Shown: piece by piece, positions 8,813 through 18,767 of the stretch
Numbering within the stretch: position 1 is the first letter of the stretch
Layout: the number at the start of each line of letters is the position of its first letter
Position numbers and translations under genes: made by a program
The notes under the pieces: model-generated
What the model was told of the DNA's origin: nothing
The model's input: the letters and a program-made list of their open reading frames with translations, nothing else
Databases searched by the model: none
Assembly (NCBI GenBank): GCA_038253135.1
Contig: JBBSHJ010000010.1
Coordinates: 1 to 52,843 of the forward strand
Direction: 5' to 3'
DNA length: 52,843 bases
DNA from: JBBSHJ01 sp038253135
Lineage (GTDB): Bacteria > Actinomycetota > Actinomycetes > Mycobacteriales > QHCD01

Positions 8813-9796
8813 TCAGCCGGTCGCGCCGTCGAAGAGGCTGGTGACCGAGCCGTCCTCGAAGACTTCCCGGATCGCTCGGGCCAGCATCGGCGCGATCGAG
8901 AGGACCGTGATCTTGTCCAGGCACTTCTCCGGCGGGATCGGCAGGGTGTTGGTGAGAACGACCTCGCTGATCCGGCTGTTCTTGATCCGGTCGGTCGCCG
9001 GGTCGGACAGCTGCCCGTGCGTCGACGCGGCGATCACCGCCTTGGCGCCGGCGTCGAAGAGCGCGTCCGCGGCGCCCACCGTCGTACTCCCCGTCGCGAT
9101 GATGTCGTCGATCACGATGCAGGTGCGCCCGGCCACCTCGCCCACGACCCGGTTGACCGCGACCTTGTGCGGGACCAGCGGATCGCGCGTCTTGTGGATG
9201 AAGGCCAGCGGGCAGCCGCCGAGCCGATCGGTCCACCGCTCGGCCAGGCGCACCCGGCCGGTGTCCGGCGACACCACGGTGAGGTCCTCACCGGAGTATT
9301 TGGACGCGACGTATTGCGCCAGCAGCGGCAGCGCGAACAGGTGATCCACCGGGCCGTCGAAGAAACCCTGGATCTGCGCCGTGTGCAGGTCGACGGTCAG
9401 GATCCGGTCGGCGCCGGCCGTCTTGTAGAGATCGGCCACCAGCCGGGCCGAGATCGGCTCGCGCCCACGCTGCTTCTTGTCCTGCCGGGCGTAGGGATAG
9501 AACGGCAGCACGACGGTCGTCCGCTTGGCCGACCCGCGCTTGAGCGCGTCGACCATCACCAGCGACTCGACCAGCCAGTCATTGATCGGCTCGGTCATGC
9601 TCTGCACGACGAACGCGTCCGAGCCGCGGACCGACTCCTCGTAGCGCACGTAGACCTCGCCGTTCGCGAAGTCGTATGCCGACGTCGGTGTCGTCGTGAT
9701 GCCGAGCTCGGTGGCGATCTCCTCGGCCAGCTCCGGATATCCGCGGCCCGAGAGCAGCATCAGGCTCTTGCGGTTGGCGCTCTGCAGGGTGCTCAT
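8813..9796 (-). CDS. prs: Ribose-phosphate pyrophosphokinase
   Basis: This enzyme makes 5-phosphoribosyl-1-pyrophosphate (PRPP) from ribose-5-phosphate and ATP, feeding nucleotide, histidine and tryptophan synthesis. The 327-residue protein shows FANGEVYVRYEESVRG, the catalytic-loop region YARQDKKQRGREPISARL, TVDLHTAQIQGFFDGPVDHL and the PRPP loop IDDIIATGSTT. Its ATG overlaps the glmU stop as ATGA, so the genes are co-translated. The PRPP loop reads IATGST where IDTGGT is common; the conservative change is unlikely to abolish activity. Confidence 0.96.
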   Translation of the reverse strand: MSTLQSANRKSLMLLSGRGYPELAEEIATELGITTTPTSAYDFANGEVYVRYEESVRGSDAFVVQSMTEPINDWLVESLVMVDALKRGSAKRTTVVLPFYPYARQDKKQRGREPISARLVADLYKTAGADRILTVDLHTAQIQGFFDGPVDHLFALPLLAQYVASKYSGEDLTVVSPDTGRVRLAERWTDRLGGCPLAFIHKTRDPLVPHKVAVNRVVGEVAGRTCIVIDDIIATGSTTVGAADALFDAGAKAVIAASTHGQLSDPATDRIKNSRISEVVLTNTLPIPPEKCLDKITVLSIAPMLARAIREVFEDGSVTSLFDGATG

Positions 9797-11472
9797 CGGT
9801 GCTCCGGCTCGTTCGCTGGGGTGACGGGATCCGCCGGAGCACCGGGTGCGGGCGCCGCGTCGGCGGGACGTGCTGCTTGCGGCGCCGGCGATACCGGTGC
9901 CCCCGATTCCGATGCCCGCGCGGGTCGGTTCGCCGCCGCCCCGGCCGGATCATCTACGGCCGCAACTGGATCATGTGCTGGCGCCGCAGCTGGATCATGT
10001 GCTGCTGCCGCAGCTGGATCATGTGCTGCTGCCGCAGCTGGATCATGTGCTGCTGCCGCAGCGGCCGCCGCGGCCGGCGTACCCGCGCGCATGCGCTCCG
10101 TCCACCCCTCGATGACGCGCATCTTGCCGCCTTCGGAAACGGCAAGCGCGCCGGCCGGTACGTCGCCCTTGATGACCGTGCCGGCGCCGGTGTAGGCGCC
10201 GGCACCGACGTGCGCCGGCGCGACGAGGCAATTGTGCGCGCCGGTCTTGGCGTGGTCCTCGACGACGGATTCGCGCTTGGTGACCCCGTCGTAGTTGGCG
10301 AAGACCGTGCCGGCGCCGATGTTGACCCCGGCGCCGATCGTGGCGTTGCCGACATAGGAGAGGTGCGGCACGGCCGAGCCGGCGCCGACCGTGGCCGCCT
10401 TGACCTCGACGTAGGTCCCGATCTTGGCGCCGTCCTCGACGATCGCGCCCGGGCGCAGATAGGCGAACGGCCCGACGGAGCACCCCGCCCCGATGACGGC
10501 ATGGTCGGCGTGGGCGCGTACGACGTGCGCCCCGGCCCCGACGCGGGTGTCGGTGAGCGTGCAGTCGGGTCCGATGACGGCGCCCTCGCCGATCACCGTC
10601 GCGCCGCGCAGCTGCACCCCGGGGCCGATCTCGACGTCGCGGGCGAGCCGGACGTCGACGTCGATCCACGTGCTGGCCGGATCGATCATGCTCACCCCGA
10701 CATCGCGCATCCAGTGCCGGTGGATCCGGTCGCGCAGCATCGCGGTCGCCTCGGCCAGCTGCAGCCGGTCGTTGATGCCGGCCGTCTCGTCGTACGCCGT
10801 CACCGTCGCGGCCACGTGCGAGCCGGCGTCGACGTACTGCTTGACGACATCGGTCAGGTACTCCTCGTGCTGGGCGTTGTCCGAGCGCAGCTTCCCAAGC
10901 GCGGTCCGCAGCGGCCCTGCAGCGAAGGCGTAGACGCTGGAGTTGATCTCCGTGACCCGGCGCTCGTTGGCGTCGGCGTCGCGTTCCTCGACGATCCGGG
11001 TCACCGCTCCGGAGGAGTCGCGGATGATCCGGCCGTAACCGGTGGGGTCGGGGGCATTGGCCGAAAGGACGGTGGCCAGGGCGCCGGTCGCGCGGTGCGT
11101 ATCGATCAGCGCCGTGAGGGTTTCCGGGCGCAGCAGTGGAGCGTCGCCGGGAAGCACCACGACCGTGCCGGCGAAATCGGGTATCGCCTCCATGGCCAGC
11201 CGGGTGGCGTGGCCGGTGCCGCCGATGCGGTCCTGCTCGACCGGCTCGGCGTCGGTGCCCTCGAGGCTGGCGACGACGTCGTCCTTGGCCACGTGCACGA
11301 CGACCTTGGTGTGCGCGGCGTCGAGCGGGGCGACCGCGGCGAGGATGTGGCCCAGCATGGTGCGTCCGAGAATCGGGTGCAGATACTTGGGTATCGCCGA
11401 CTTCATTCGGCTGCTGGCTCCGGCAGCAAGGACGATCACCGCGAGCGATTCCGCCACGGATTCTTCTCCCAC
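9793..11472 (-). CDS. glmU: Bifunctional GlmU: acetyltransferase and uridylyltransferase, repeat-bearing tail
   Basis: GlmU acetylates glucosamine-1-phosphate and then joins it to UTP, giving UDP-N-acetylglucosamine for peptidoglycan. The N-terminal uridylyltransferase domain begins LAAGASSRMKSAIPKYLHP. From about residue 260 a left-handed hexapeptide beta-helix follows, including IGTYVEVK, LSYVGNATIG and FANYDGVTK. Residues about 465-559 form a low-complexity Ala/Pro/Asp/His tail, partly encoded by a 24-bp tandem repeat. At 559 residues it is longer than the usual 450-490. It is the first protein gene of the tRNA-Gln, glmU, prs, rplY, pth cluster. Confidence 0.95.
   Translation of the reverse strand: MGEESVAESLAVIVLAAGASSRMKSAIPKYLHPILGRTMLGHILAAVAPLDAAHTKVVVHVAKDDVVASLEGTDAEPVEQDRIGGTGHATRLAMEAIPDFAGTVVVLPGDAPLLRPETLTALIDTHRATGALATVLSANAPDPTGYGRIIRDSSGAVTRIVEERDADANERRVTEINSSVYAFAAGPLRTALGKLRSDNAQHEEYLTDVVKQYVDAGSHVAATVTAYDETAGINDRLQLAEATAMLRDRIHRHWMRDVGVSMIDPASTWIDVDVRLARDVEIGPGVQLRGATVIGEGAVIGPDCTLTDTRVGAGAHVVRAHADHAVIGAGCSVGPFAYLRPGAIVEDGAKIGTYVEVKAATVGAGSAVPHLSYVGNATIGAGVNIGAGTVFANYDGVTKRESVVEDHAKTGAHNCLVAPAHVGAGAYTGAGTVIKGDVPAGALAVSEGGKMRVIEGWTERMRAGTPAAAAAAAAAHDPAAAAAHDPAAAAAHDPAAAPAHDPVAAVDDPAGAAANRPARASESGAPVSPAPQAARPADAAPAPGAPADPVTPANEPEHR
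9966..10061 (-). repeat. Four 24-bp tandem repeats coding for the GlmU tail
   Basis: Four head-to-tail copies of a 24-bp unit begin CTGGATCATGTGCTG on the plus strand (9966-9989, 9990-10013, 10014-10037, 10038-10061). Copy 1 differs slightly (GCGCCG in place of GCTGCCG-type sequence) and the rest are identical. On the coding strand each unit gives His-Asp-Pro followed by alanines, so copy-number changes would keep the glmU frame. Recent expansion by slippage is likely. Confidence 0.95.
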
Positions 11473-11706
11473 CCGTTGGACTTCCGGCCGGACGAGGCAA
11501 CTGTAACGGTCGCCGCCGCGGACTCGCCAGACACCGCCCGCCCACCCGGCCGGTCACCCCGACCCACGGCTCCGGGCGCCCCGCCCGGTCGCGGACCTCT
11601 CCTCGTCGAGTCGCCACAAATGGCCGGTCCCGACGGCACGTCGGCAGCCATTTCTGCCGACTCGACCGGTCCGGATCGATGCCGACCTCTTGACCGATCC
11701 CACTGC

Positions 11707-11778
11707 TGGGGGACTCGGACTCGAACCGAGACTGCACGGCTCCAAAGGCCGGCGGGCTGCCGATTACCCCATCCCCCA
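11707..11778 (-). tRNA. tRNA-Gln, anticodon TTG
   Basis: A 72-nt cloverleaf can be drawn on the minus strand: acceptor stem TGGGGGA pairing with TCCCCCA, D arm GGG...CCC, anticodon loop CTTTGGA with anticodon TTG, and T arm CTCGG-TTCGAGT-CCGAG. The 3' CCA is not encoded. The first pair of the anticodon stem is a C-T mismatch, the other four pair. It lies 234 bases upstream of glmU on the same strand, the usual neighbour of glmU-prs-rplY-pth in actinobacteria. Confidence 0.93.
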
Positions 11779-11841
11779 CTGCCCGGCGGCGCGAGGCTGA
11801 TCCCTCACGGGCGGGCGGCAAGACAGCCCATCATAGATGCT

Positions 11842-11882
11842 CGACTGGCGAACCTACGGTTCCGTAGGTTACGGTGGCGTAG
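11842..11882 (+). promoter_or_regulatory. Promoter overlapped by tandem palindromic operators for the desaturase operon
   Basis: A perfect inverted repeat, ACCTACGG-TT-CCGTAGGT, occupies 11853-11870. A weaker related dyad, TACGGTGGCGTA, follows at 11871-11882, its centre 15 bp from the first. A plausible promoter, TCGACT (11842-11847), 18-bp spacer, TAGGTT (11866-11871), is covered by the first palindrome. Two dyads about one and a half turns apart fit cooperative binding by TetR dimers. The TetR gene downstream of the desaturase is the natural candidate; that assignment is inference. Confidence 0.7.
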
Positions 11883-11939
11883 CCTCCGCTCGATCGGGCG
11901 AGGCACGCCCGCGAGCCGGCCGCAAGGAGACCCCCGCCG

Positions 11940-12950
11940 ATGACCCCATCGCAGTCGACGACGACCCTGCCCACCGGCCGGGACGACGTACCCGGATCAG
12001 CGAGCGCCGAGCGGTCCAACCGCCAGACGCCGACGCTGACCGACGGTCGTCGGAGCACCTTCGAACACGTGATGCTCTATTTCTTCGTCATCGCGCCGTT
12101 CCTGGCGGTGCTCGCGGCGGTACCTGTGGCCTGGGGCTGGGGCCTGTCGTGGCACGACATCGTGCTGTTCTTCGCCTTTTACATCGTCTCCGGGCTCGGC
12201 GTGACGATGGGCTTTCACCGCCTGTTCACCCACGGCTCCTTCAAGGCCAGGCGCGGCCTGAAGATCGCGCTCGCGCTGGCCGGCTCCGCTTCGGTGCAGG
12301 GCCCGATCATCCGCTGGGTCGCCGACCACCGGCGGCACCACGCCTTCTCCGACCGCGAGGGCGACCCGCACTCGCCGTGGCGCTACGGCGAGACGACCGC
12401 CGCCGTCGCCAAGGGCCTGTGGCACGCGCACACCGGCTGGCTCTTCGACCGGGAGAAGACCAACAAGGCGCGGTTCGCCCCTGACCTGGTCAAGGACAAG
12501 GACGTCTCCGCGATCCACAAGTACTTCCCGCTGGTGCTGCTGGCGACCCTCGGCCTGCCGGCATTGGTCGGTGGGCTGTGGGCGTGGTCCTGGACCGGGG
12601 CGCTGAGCGCGCTGTTCTGGGCCGGTTTCATCCGGATCTTCGTCCTGCATCACGTGACCTGGTCGGTGAATTCGATCTGCCACACCATCGGTGAGCGGCC
12701 GTTCGTCGCGCGGGACAAGTCGGCCAACTTCTGGCCATTGGCGATCCCGTCCTTCGGCGAGTCCTGGCACAACTCCCACCACGCCGACCCGACCTCGGCC
12801 CGGCACGGCCTGCTGCGCGGCCAGCTCGACTCGACGGCGCGGACGATCTGGTTCGCCGAGAAGCTCGGCTGGGCGTACGACGTGCGCTGGCCGTCACCGG
12901 AACGCATCCAATCCAAGCTGGCCCCTCCGGTGACGGAATCCAGGGTCTGA
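11940..12950 (+). CDS. Membrane acyl-CoA delta-9 desaturase
   Basis: This is a di-iron membrane desaturase that places a cis double bond in saturated acyl-CoA, tuning membrane fluidity. The 336-residue protein carries the three histidine boxes: HRLFTH (93-98), HRRHH (130-134) and HNSHH (277-281). Hydrophobic segments near residues 48-65, 73-92 and 190-220 are consistent with the four-helix topology. ATG 11940 is preceded by AAGGAG. A TetR regulator gene begins 10 bases after its stop, and a palindromic operator covers its promoter. The exact chain-length specificity is not readable. Confidence 0.92.
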   Translation: MTPSQSTTTLPTGRDDVPGSASAERSNRQTPTLTDGRRSTFEHVMLYFFVIAPFLAVLAAVPVAWGWGLSWHDIVLFFAFYIVSGLGVTMGFHRLFTHGSFKARRGLKIALALAGSASVQGPIIRWVADHRRHHAFSDREGDPHSPWRYGETTAAVAKGLWHAHTGWLFDREKTNKARFAPDLVKDKDVSAIHKYFPLVLLATLGLPALVGGLWAWSWTGALSALFWAGFIRIFVLHHVTWSVNSICHTIGERPFVARDKSANFWPLAIPSFGESWHNSHHADPTSARHGLLRGQLDSTARTIWFAEKLGWAYDVRWPSPERIQSKLAPPVTESRV

Positions 12951-12960
12951 GCGGAACACT

Positions 12961-13617
12961 GTGGCCACCACGCACGATGTCACCGACCCGGGGGCCCATC
13001 CCAGGGTGCGGATGTCCGGCGTCGAGCGGCGCAATCAATTGCTCGACATCGGCCGCGAATTATTCGCCGAGCGTGGTTATGAGGCGACCTCGATCGAGGA
13101 GGTCGCGGCCCGCGCCAGCGTGAGCAAACCCGTCGTCTACAGCCACTTCGACGGCAAGGACGATCTGTACGACGTCGTGGTCGGGCGGGAGATGGCGGCG
13201 CTGCTCGGCCGGTTCACCGATTCCCTGGCCTCGGCTCCGGCGGGTGGACCGCGGAAATTGCTCGAACGGGCCGCGCTGACGTTGCTCGATTACATCGAGG
13301 ACGAGACCGACGGTTTCCGGATCCTCGTCCGCGATTCCCCGGTCGGCGCGGGTGCGACCACCTTTTCCGGGCTGATCAATGACATTGCCAGCCGGGTCGA
13401 ATACATTCTCGCCGACGAGTTCCGCGGCCGCGGTTACCAGCCGGAGCTGGCCGGCCTGTATTCGCAGGCGCTGGTCGGCATGGTCGCGATGACCGGGCAG
13501 TGGTGGCTTTCGGTACGCCGCCCCAGCAAGGAGGAAGTGGCCGCGCACCTCGTCAACCTGGCGTGGAACGGCCTCTCCGCGCTAGACCCGCGGCCGCGGC
13601 TCGTCATCGTTCGCTGA
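12961..13617 (+). CDS. TetR-family regulator, probable repressor of the desaturase operon
   Basis: The 218-residue protein has an N-terminal TetR helix-turn-helix at about residues 18-65 (RRNQLLDIGRELFAERGYEA, then VAARASVSKPVVYSHFDGKDDLY). The helical C-terminal ligand domain includes LLDYIEDETDGFRILVRDSP and ends WWLSVRRPSKEEVAAHLVNLAWNGL. It starts with GTG only 10 bases behind the desaturase stop, so the two are probably one transcript and autoregulated through the palindrome at 11853-11870. Acyl-CoA or fatty acid as ligand is inferred from context. Confidence 0.88.
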   Translation: MATTHDVTDPGAHPRVRMSGVERRNQLLDIGRELFAERGYEATSIEEVAARASVSKPVVYSHFDGKDDLYDVVVGREMAALLGRFTDSLASAPAGGPRKLLERAALTLLDYIEDETDGFRILVRDSPVGAGATTFSGLINDIASRVEYILADEFRGRGYQPELAGLYSQALVGMVAMTGQWWLSVRRPSKEEVAAHLVNLAWNGLSALDPRPRLVIVR

Positions 13618-13626
13618 GCCCGGCTG

Positions 13627-15597
<1,971 letters not shown>

Positions 15598-15646
15598 GGC
15601 GTACCCCGGGTGTCGCTGCGCGGCCGTCGTACGGTGATGGCGCGGC

Positions 15647-16555
15647 TCACTCGCTGGTCACGACCGACGCGCCTGGCACCGGACCGGCGGCGACCTTGAC
15701 GGTGCGGCAGACCCCGGCCGCCGACAGCGCGGCGGCAAGCTTGACGGCGCCTTCCCGGGAGCGGGCCAAAAAGACGCAGGTCGGCCCGGACCCGGAGACG
15801 ATGCCGCCGAGGCCGCCGAGCTCGAGGCCCTGGCGAAGGGTCGCGGCGAGCTCCGGTCGCAGTGAGACGGCGGACACCTGCAGGTCGTTGGCGAGGGCCG
15901 CGCCGAGACGGTCGGGATCCCGGGTGCGCAGCGCGTTGATGACGTCATCGGCGTCGCCGGCCCGCTTGATCCGCCCGCGGTCGCGGAGCCGATCGAGCTC
16001 CTTGTAGACCGCCGGGGTCGACAGGCCCGAGGCGGCGAGGGCGAGGACCCAGTTCCAACCCCCGGCGGCGAGCACCGACGTCAACCGCTCGCCGCGACCG
16101 GTGCCGAGGGCGGTGCCTCCGGCCAGGGCGAAGCTCACGTCGCTGCCCAGTCCGGCCGCGAGCTCGAGCAGCTCCGAACGGTCCAGCTTGGTCCGCCACA
16201 GCTCGTCGCAGGCGACGAGGGTCGCGGCCGCGTCCGCGCTTCCGCCGGCGAGTCCGGCCGCGACCGGGATCCGCTTGCTCAGCCGCAGCTGTACGGCGGG
16301 CTCGACGTCGACGTACGCCGCGAGGGCCCGCGCTGCCCGCACCGCAAGGTTGTCGTCTCCGGTCGGGAGTGCGGTGGCGCCCTCGCCGGTGACCTCGAGG
16401 CTGAGCGTGTGCGCCGGGGTCGCGGTCACCTCGTCGTAGAGCCCGATCGCGTGGAACACCGTCACGAGGTCGTGGAAGCCGTCGGCTCGGCGATCGCCCA
16501 CCGCCAGATGCAGATTGATCTTCGCCGGCGCGTGGACCGTGATCGGCTCGGGCAC
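15647..16555 (-). CDS. ispE: 4-diphosphocytidyl-2-C-methyl-D-erythritol kinase
   Basis: This GHMP-family kinase performs the fourth step of the methylerythritol phosphate route to isoprenoids. The 302-residue protein starts PITVHAPAKINLHLAVGDRRADGFHDL, has the ATP-binding GHMP loop PVAAGLAGGSADAAAT near residues 97-112, and the C-terminal GLGGIVSGSGPTCVFLA. Both ends match family length. It follows rsmA on the same strand after 225 bases, the order tatD-rsmA-ispE being widely kept in actinobacteria. Confidence 0.95.
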   Translation of the reverse strand: MPEPITVHAPAKINLHLAVGDRRADGFHDLVTVFHAIGLYDEVTATPAHTLSLEVTGEGATALPTGDDNLAVRAARALAAYVDVEPAVQLRLSKRIPVAAGLAGGSADAAATLVACDELWRTKLDRSELLELAAGLGSDVSFALAGGTALGTGRGERLTSVLAAGGWNWVLALAASGLSTPAVYKELDRLRDRGRIKRAGDADDVINALRTRDPDRLGAALANDLQVSAVSLRPELAATLRQGLELGGLGGIVSGSGPTCVFLARSREGAVKLAAALSAAGVCRTVKVAAGPVPGASVVTSE

Positions 16556-16780
16556 GCCAATGAGACGCGGGGGTGGCAGCGGATCCTCCGAGGTTGGTTA
16601 CGAGCGGTGCTCGCCTTGCGATCCTAGTGCGTGCCCGGCGCCGCCACCGCCGCAGCGCGGGCCAGGCTCAGGGTCTTCGGTCTCGCCAACCGCCTGGCCA
16701 CGCGCCCGACCGCTACCCGTCGACACCGCTGCACCCCGTGCGGCAGGGGCCGAGCGTGCTGAAGGGCACCTGGCCGGCGC

Positions 16781-17629
16781 CTAGCTGAGGTCGGTGGCGA
16801 CCCCCGCGAGACGGGCGAAATCGACCACGGAAAGCGATTCGCCACGCGCGGACGGGGCGAGGCCGGCTGCCCGCAGCCGCCGCTCGGCTTCCGGTGCGGA
16901 CCCGGCCCACCCCGCCAGGGCCGCCCGCAAGGTCTTGCGGCGCTGGGCAAACGCGGCCTCCACCACCGCAAAGGTCGCAGCACGATCACCCACCGGCGGC
17001 TCGTGCCGGGTGAAGGCCACCAGCCCCGAGTCCACGTTGGGCACCGGCCAGAAGACCTGCCGCGAGACCGCACCGGCCCGGCGTACGGCTGCCCACCAGG
17101 CGGCCTTGACCGACGGCGACCCGTACGTCCGCGACCCGGGCCTCGCCGCGAGCCGGTCGGCTACCTCCGACTGCACCATCACCAGGCCACGGCCGACGCT
17201 CGGCAGCAGCTCGAGGACCCGCAGCAGGGCGGGTACGGCGACGTTGTAGGGCAGGTTCGCCACCAGCACTGTCGGGGCGCGGCCAGGCAGGGATTCCAGC
17301 CGCATCGCGTCGCTGGCCACGACCGTCAGGCGCTCGACGTCGCCCGGTCGGTGCGCCCGCACGGTGGACGGCAGCATCGCGGCCAGCCGCAGGTCGATCT
17401 CGACCGCCGTCACCGCCGCCGCGGCATCGAGCAGGCCGATCGTCAATGAGCCGAGGCCCGGCCCGATCTCGAGCGCCACGTCGGCTGGTCCCACCTCCGC
17501 CAGCCGCACGATCCGCCGTACCGTGTTGGCGTCGTGGACAAAATTCTGCCCCAAACCCTTGGAGGGTCGCAGATCCAGCTCGCTAGCTAGCCGCCGGATC
17601 TCGGCCGCACCGAGCAGACCGTCAGTCAC
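16781..17629 (-). CDS. rsmA: 16S rRNA dimethyladenosine transferase RsmA (KsgA)
   Basis: RsmA dimethylates A1518 and A1519 of 16S rRNA late in small-subunit assembly. The 282-residue protein shows LRPSKGLGQNFVHDANTVRRI, the SAM motif LEIGPGLGSLT and the catalytic motif NLPYNVAVP. The Cys-free C-terminal domain includes FAQRRKTLRAAL. GTG 17629 is chosen because it overlaps the tatD stop by eight bases (GTGACTGA), showing coupling; the longer upstream frame is arginine-rich noise. The rpfB-type gene found between tatD and rsmA in mycobacteria is absent. Confidence 0.95.
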   Translation of the reverse strand: MTDGLLGAAEIRRLASELDLRPSKGLGQNFVHDANTVRRIVRLAEVGPADVALEIGPGLGSLTIGLLDAAAAVTAVEIDLRLAAMLPSTVRAHRPGDVERLTVVASDAMRLESLPGRAPTVLVANLPYNVAVPALLRVLELLPSVGRGLVMVQSEVADRLAARPGSRTYGSPSVKAAWWAAVRRAGAVSRQVFWPVPNVDSGLVAFTRHEPPVGDRAATFAVVEAAFAQRRKTLRAALAGWAGSAPEAERRLRAAGLAPSARGESLSVVDFARLAGVATDLS

Positions 17630-18479
17630 CGCGATCCGCCAGAGCCGGGGCCGCGCCCCACGCCCCGAACACGCGATCCGCCGTCGCGCCGACCACCGCC
17701 GCCACCTGCGCCACGTCCTCGCCTCGCGCCGCCGCGATCGCCCGCACCGTGAGCGGCACCAGGTACGGCGCGTTGGGCCGCCCGCGGTATGGCGTCGGCG
17801 CCAGGAACGGCGCATCGGTCTCCACCAGATACTGCCCCGCCGGCACCAGCGTCACCGCCTCCCGCAGGCCCACGGCATTGTTGAATGTCACCGTCCCGGC
17901 GAAACTGAGGACATAGCCGGCGTCGACGCACGCGCCCGCCATCGCCGCATCGCCGGAGAAACAGTGCAAGACGGTGCGCGCCGGCGCGCCTTCCTCCCGG
18001 AGGATCCGCAGCACGTCGGCGTGCGCCTCCCGGTCGTGGATCACCAGCGCCTTGCCGACGTGCTTGGCGATGGCGATGTGCCGACGGAACGCCGCCTGCT
18101 GGAGCTCGGGCGCGACCCGGTCCCAGTAATAGTCGAGCCCGGTCTCGCCGACCGCCCGCACCTCGGGCATTGCGGCCAGCCGCGCGATCTCGTCGTACGC
18201 CGCGTCGTCGATCCCGGCCGTCTCGTTCGGATGCACGGCCACGGTCGCGACGACCTCCGGGACCTCGGCCGCGACCCGCGCCGCCCAGCGGGAACTGGCC
18301 ACATCATCGCCCGAGGTGACCATCCGCGTGATCCCCACTCGCCGGGCCGCCGCCACCACCATCCGCACGGATTCCGCGTCGCCGCAGCCCATCGCGTCCA
18401 GGTGACAGTGCGCGTCCACGCTCGGAACCGGCAACGGCTCGGGCGCGGGCGGCGGCTCACCCCGGCGGCGACTGGTCAC
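17622..18479 (-). CDS. TatD-family metal-dependent hydrolase
   Basis: This is a TIM-barrel hydrolase of the TatD deoxyribonuclease family with a divalent-metal site. The motifs DAHCHLD near residue 21, VAVHPNET, GETGLDYYWD, VIHDREAH, LHCFSGD and the distal VETDAPFLAP are all present. GTG 18479 gives 285 residues; the frame extends upstream without family similarity. It overlaps rsmA. Reported activities of relatives include 3'-5' exonuclease and D-aminoacyl-tRNA deacylase, so the substrate is open. Confidence 0.9.
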   Translation of the reverse strand: MTSRRRGEPPPAPEPLPVPSVDAHCHLDAMGCGDAESVRMVVAAARRVGITRMVTSGDDVASSRWAARVAAEVPEVVATVAVHPNETAGIDDAAYDEIARLAAMPEVRAVGETGLDYYWDRVAPELQQAAFRRHIAIAKHVGKALVIHDREAHADVLRILREEGAPARTVLHCFSGDAAMAGACVDAGYVLSFAGTVTFNNAVGLREAVTLVPAGQYLVETDAPFLAPTPYRGRPNAPYLVPLTVRAIAAARGEDVAQVAAVVGATADRVFGAWGAAPALADRGD

Positions 18480-18636
18480 CGCCGCACGGTAACGCGTCCC
18501 TGAACGCCGACCGGCTGGCGCGGGCACAGCCCACCTTCGGCTGGGCGCGAGCGCCCGCGCGGCGTACGCTCTTGCGAGGTCGGGCACGACACCCGGCCCT
18601 CTCGCTGCGCACAGCCGGACCCGTGGAGGTGACGTC

Positions 18637-18702
18637 ATGATCGACCCTGACCATCCGGCGCCCTCCCCGTCCCGAAGTCGCCGTAGCCGACCTACCCGCT
18701 GA
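18637..18702 (+). CDS. Short ORF upstream of corA, MgtL-like leader peptide candidate
   Basis: This 21-codon ORF has the Shine-Dalgarno sequence GGAGGTGA ending four bases before its ATG, one of the strongest in the window. The peptide begins MIDPDHPAPSPS and becomes arginine-rich (six Arg in the last nine residues). The alternation of acidic residues and prolines followed by basic residues resembles the enterobacterial MgtL leader ([17 protein letters not shown]), whose translation responds to Mg2+ and proline-tRNA and controls mgtA. It ends 65 bases before corA on the same strand, and a hairpin starts at the base after its stop. Function as a Mg2+-sensing leader is inference; a chance ORF is possible. 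Confidence 0.6.
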   Translation: MIDPDHPAPSPSRSRRSRPTR

Positions 18703-18719
18703 CCCGTGCGGTTCACGGG
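18703..18719 (+). promoter_or_regulatory. Hairpin directly after the corA leader ORF
   Basis: A perfect six-pair stem, CCCGTG-CGGTT-CACGGG, begins at the base following the leader TGA. No U tract follows, so it is not a classical intrinsic terminator. A ribosome finishing or stalling on the leader would cover or free it, which makes it a candidate for attenuation, translational control or Rho-related control of corA. Confidence 0.6.
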
Positions 18720-18767
18720 CACCGGCACCTCGGCACCCGATCACGCTGCATTCCGCGGGAGTTCGCC

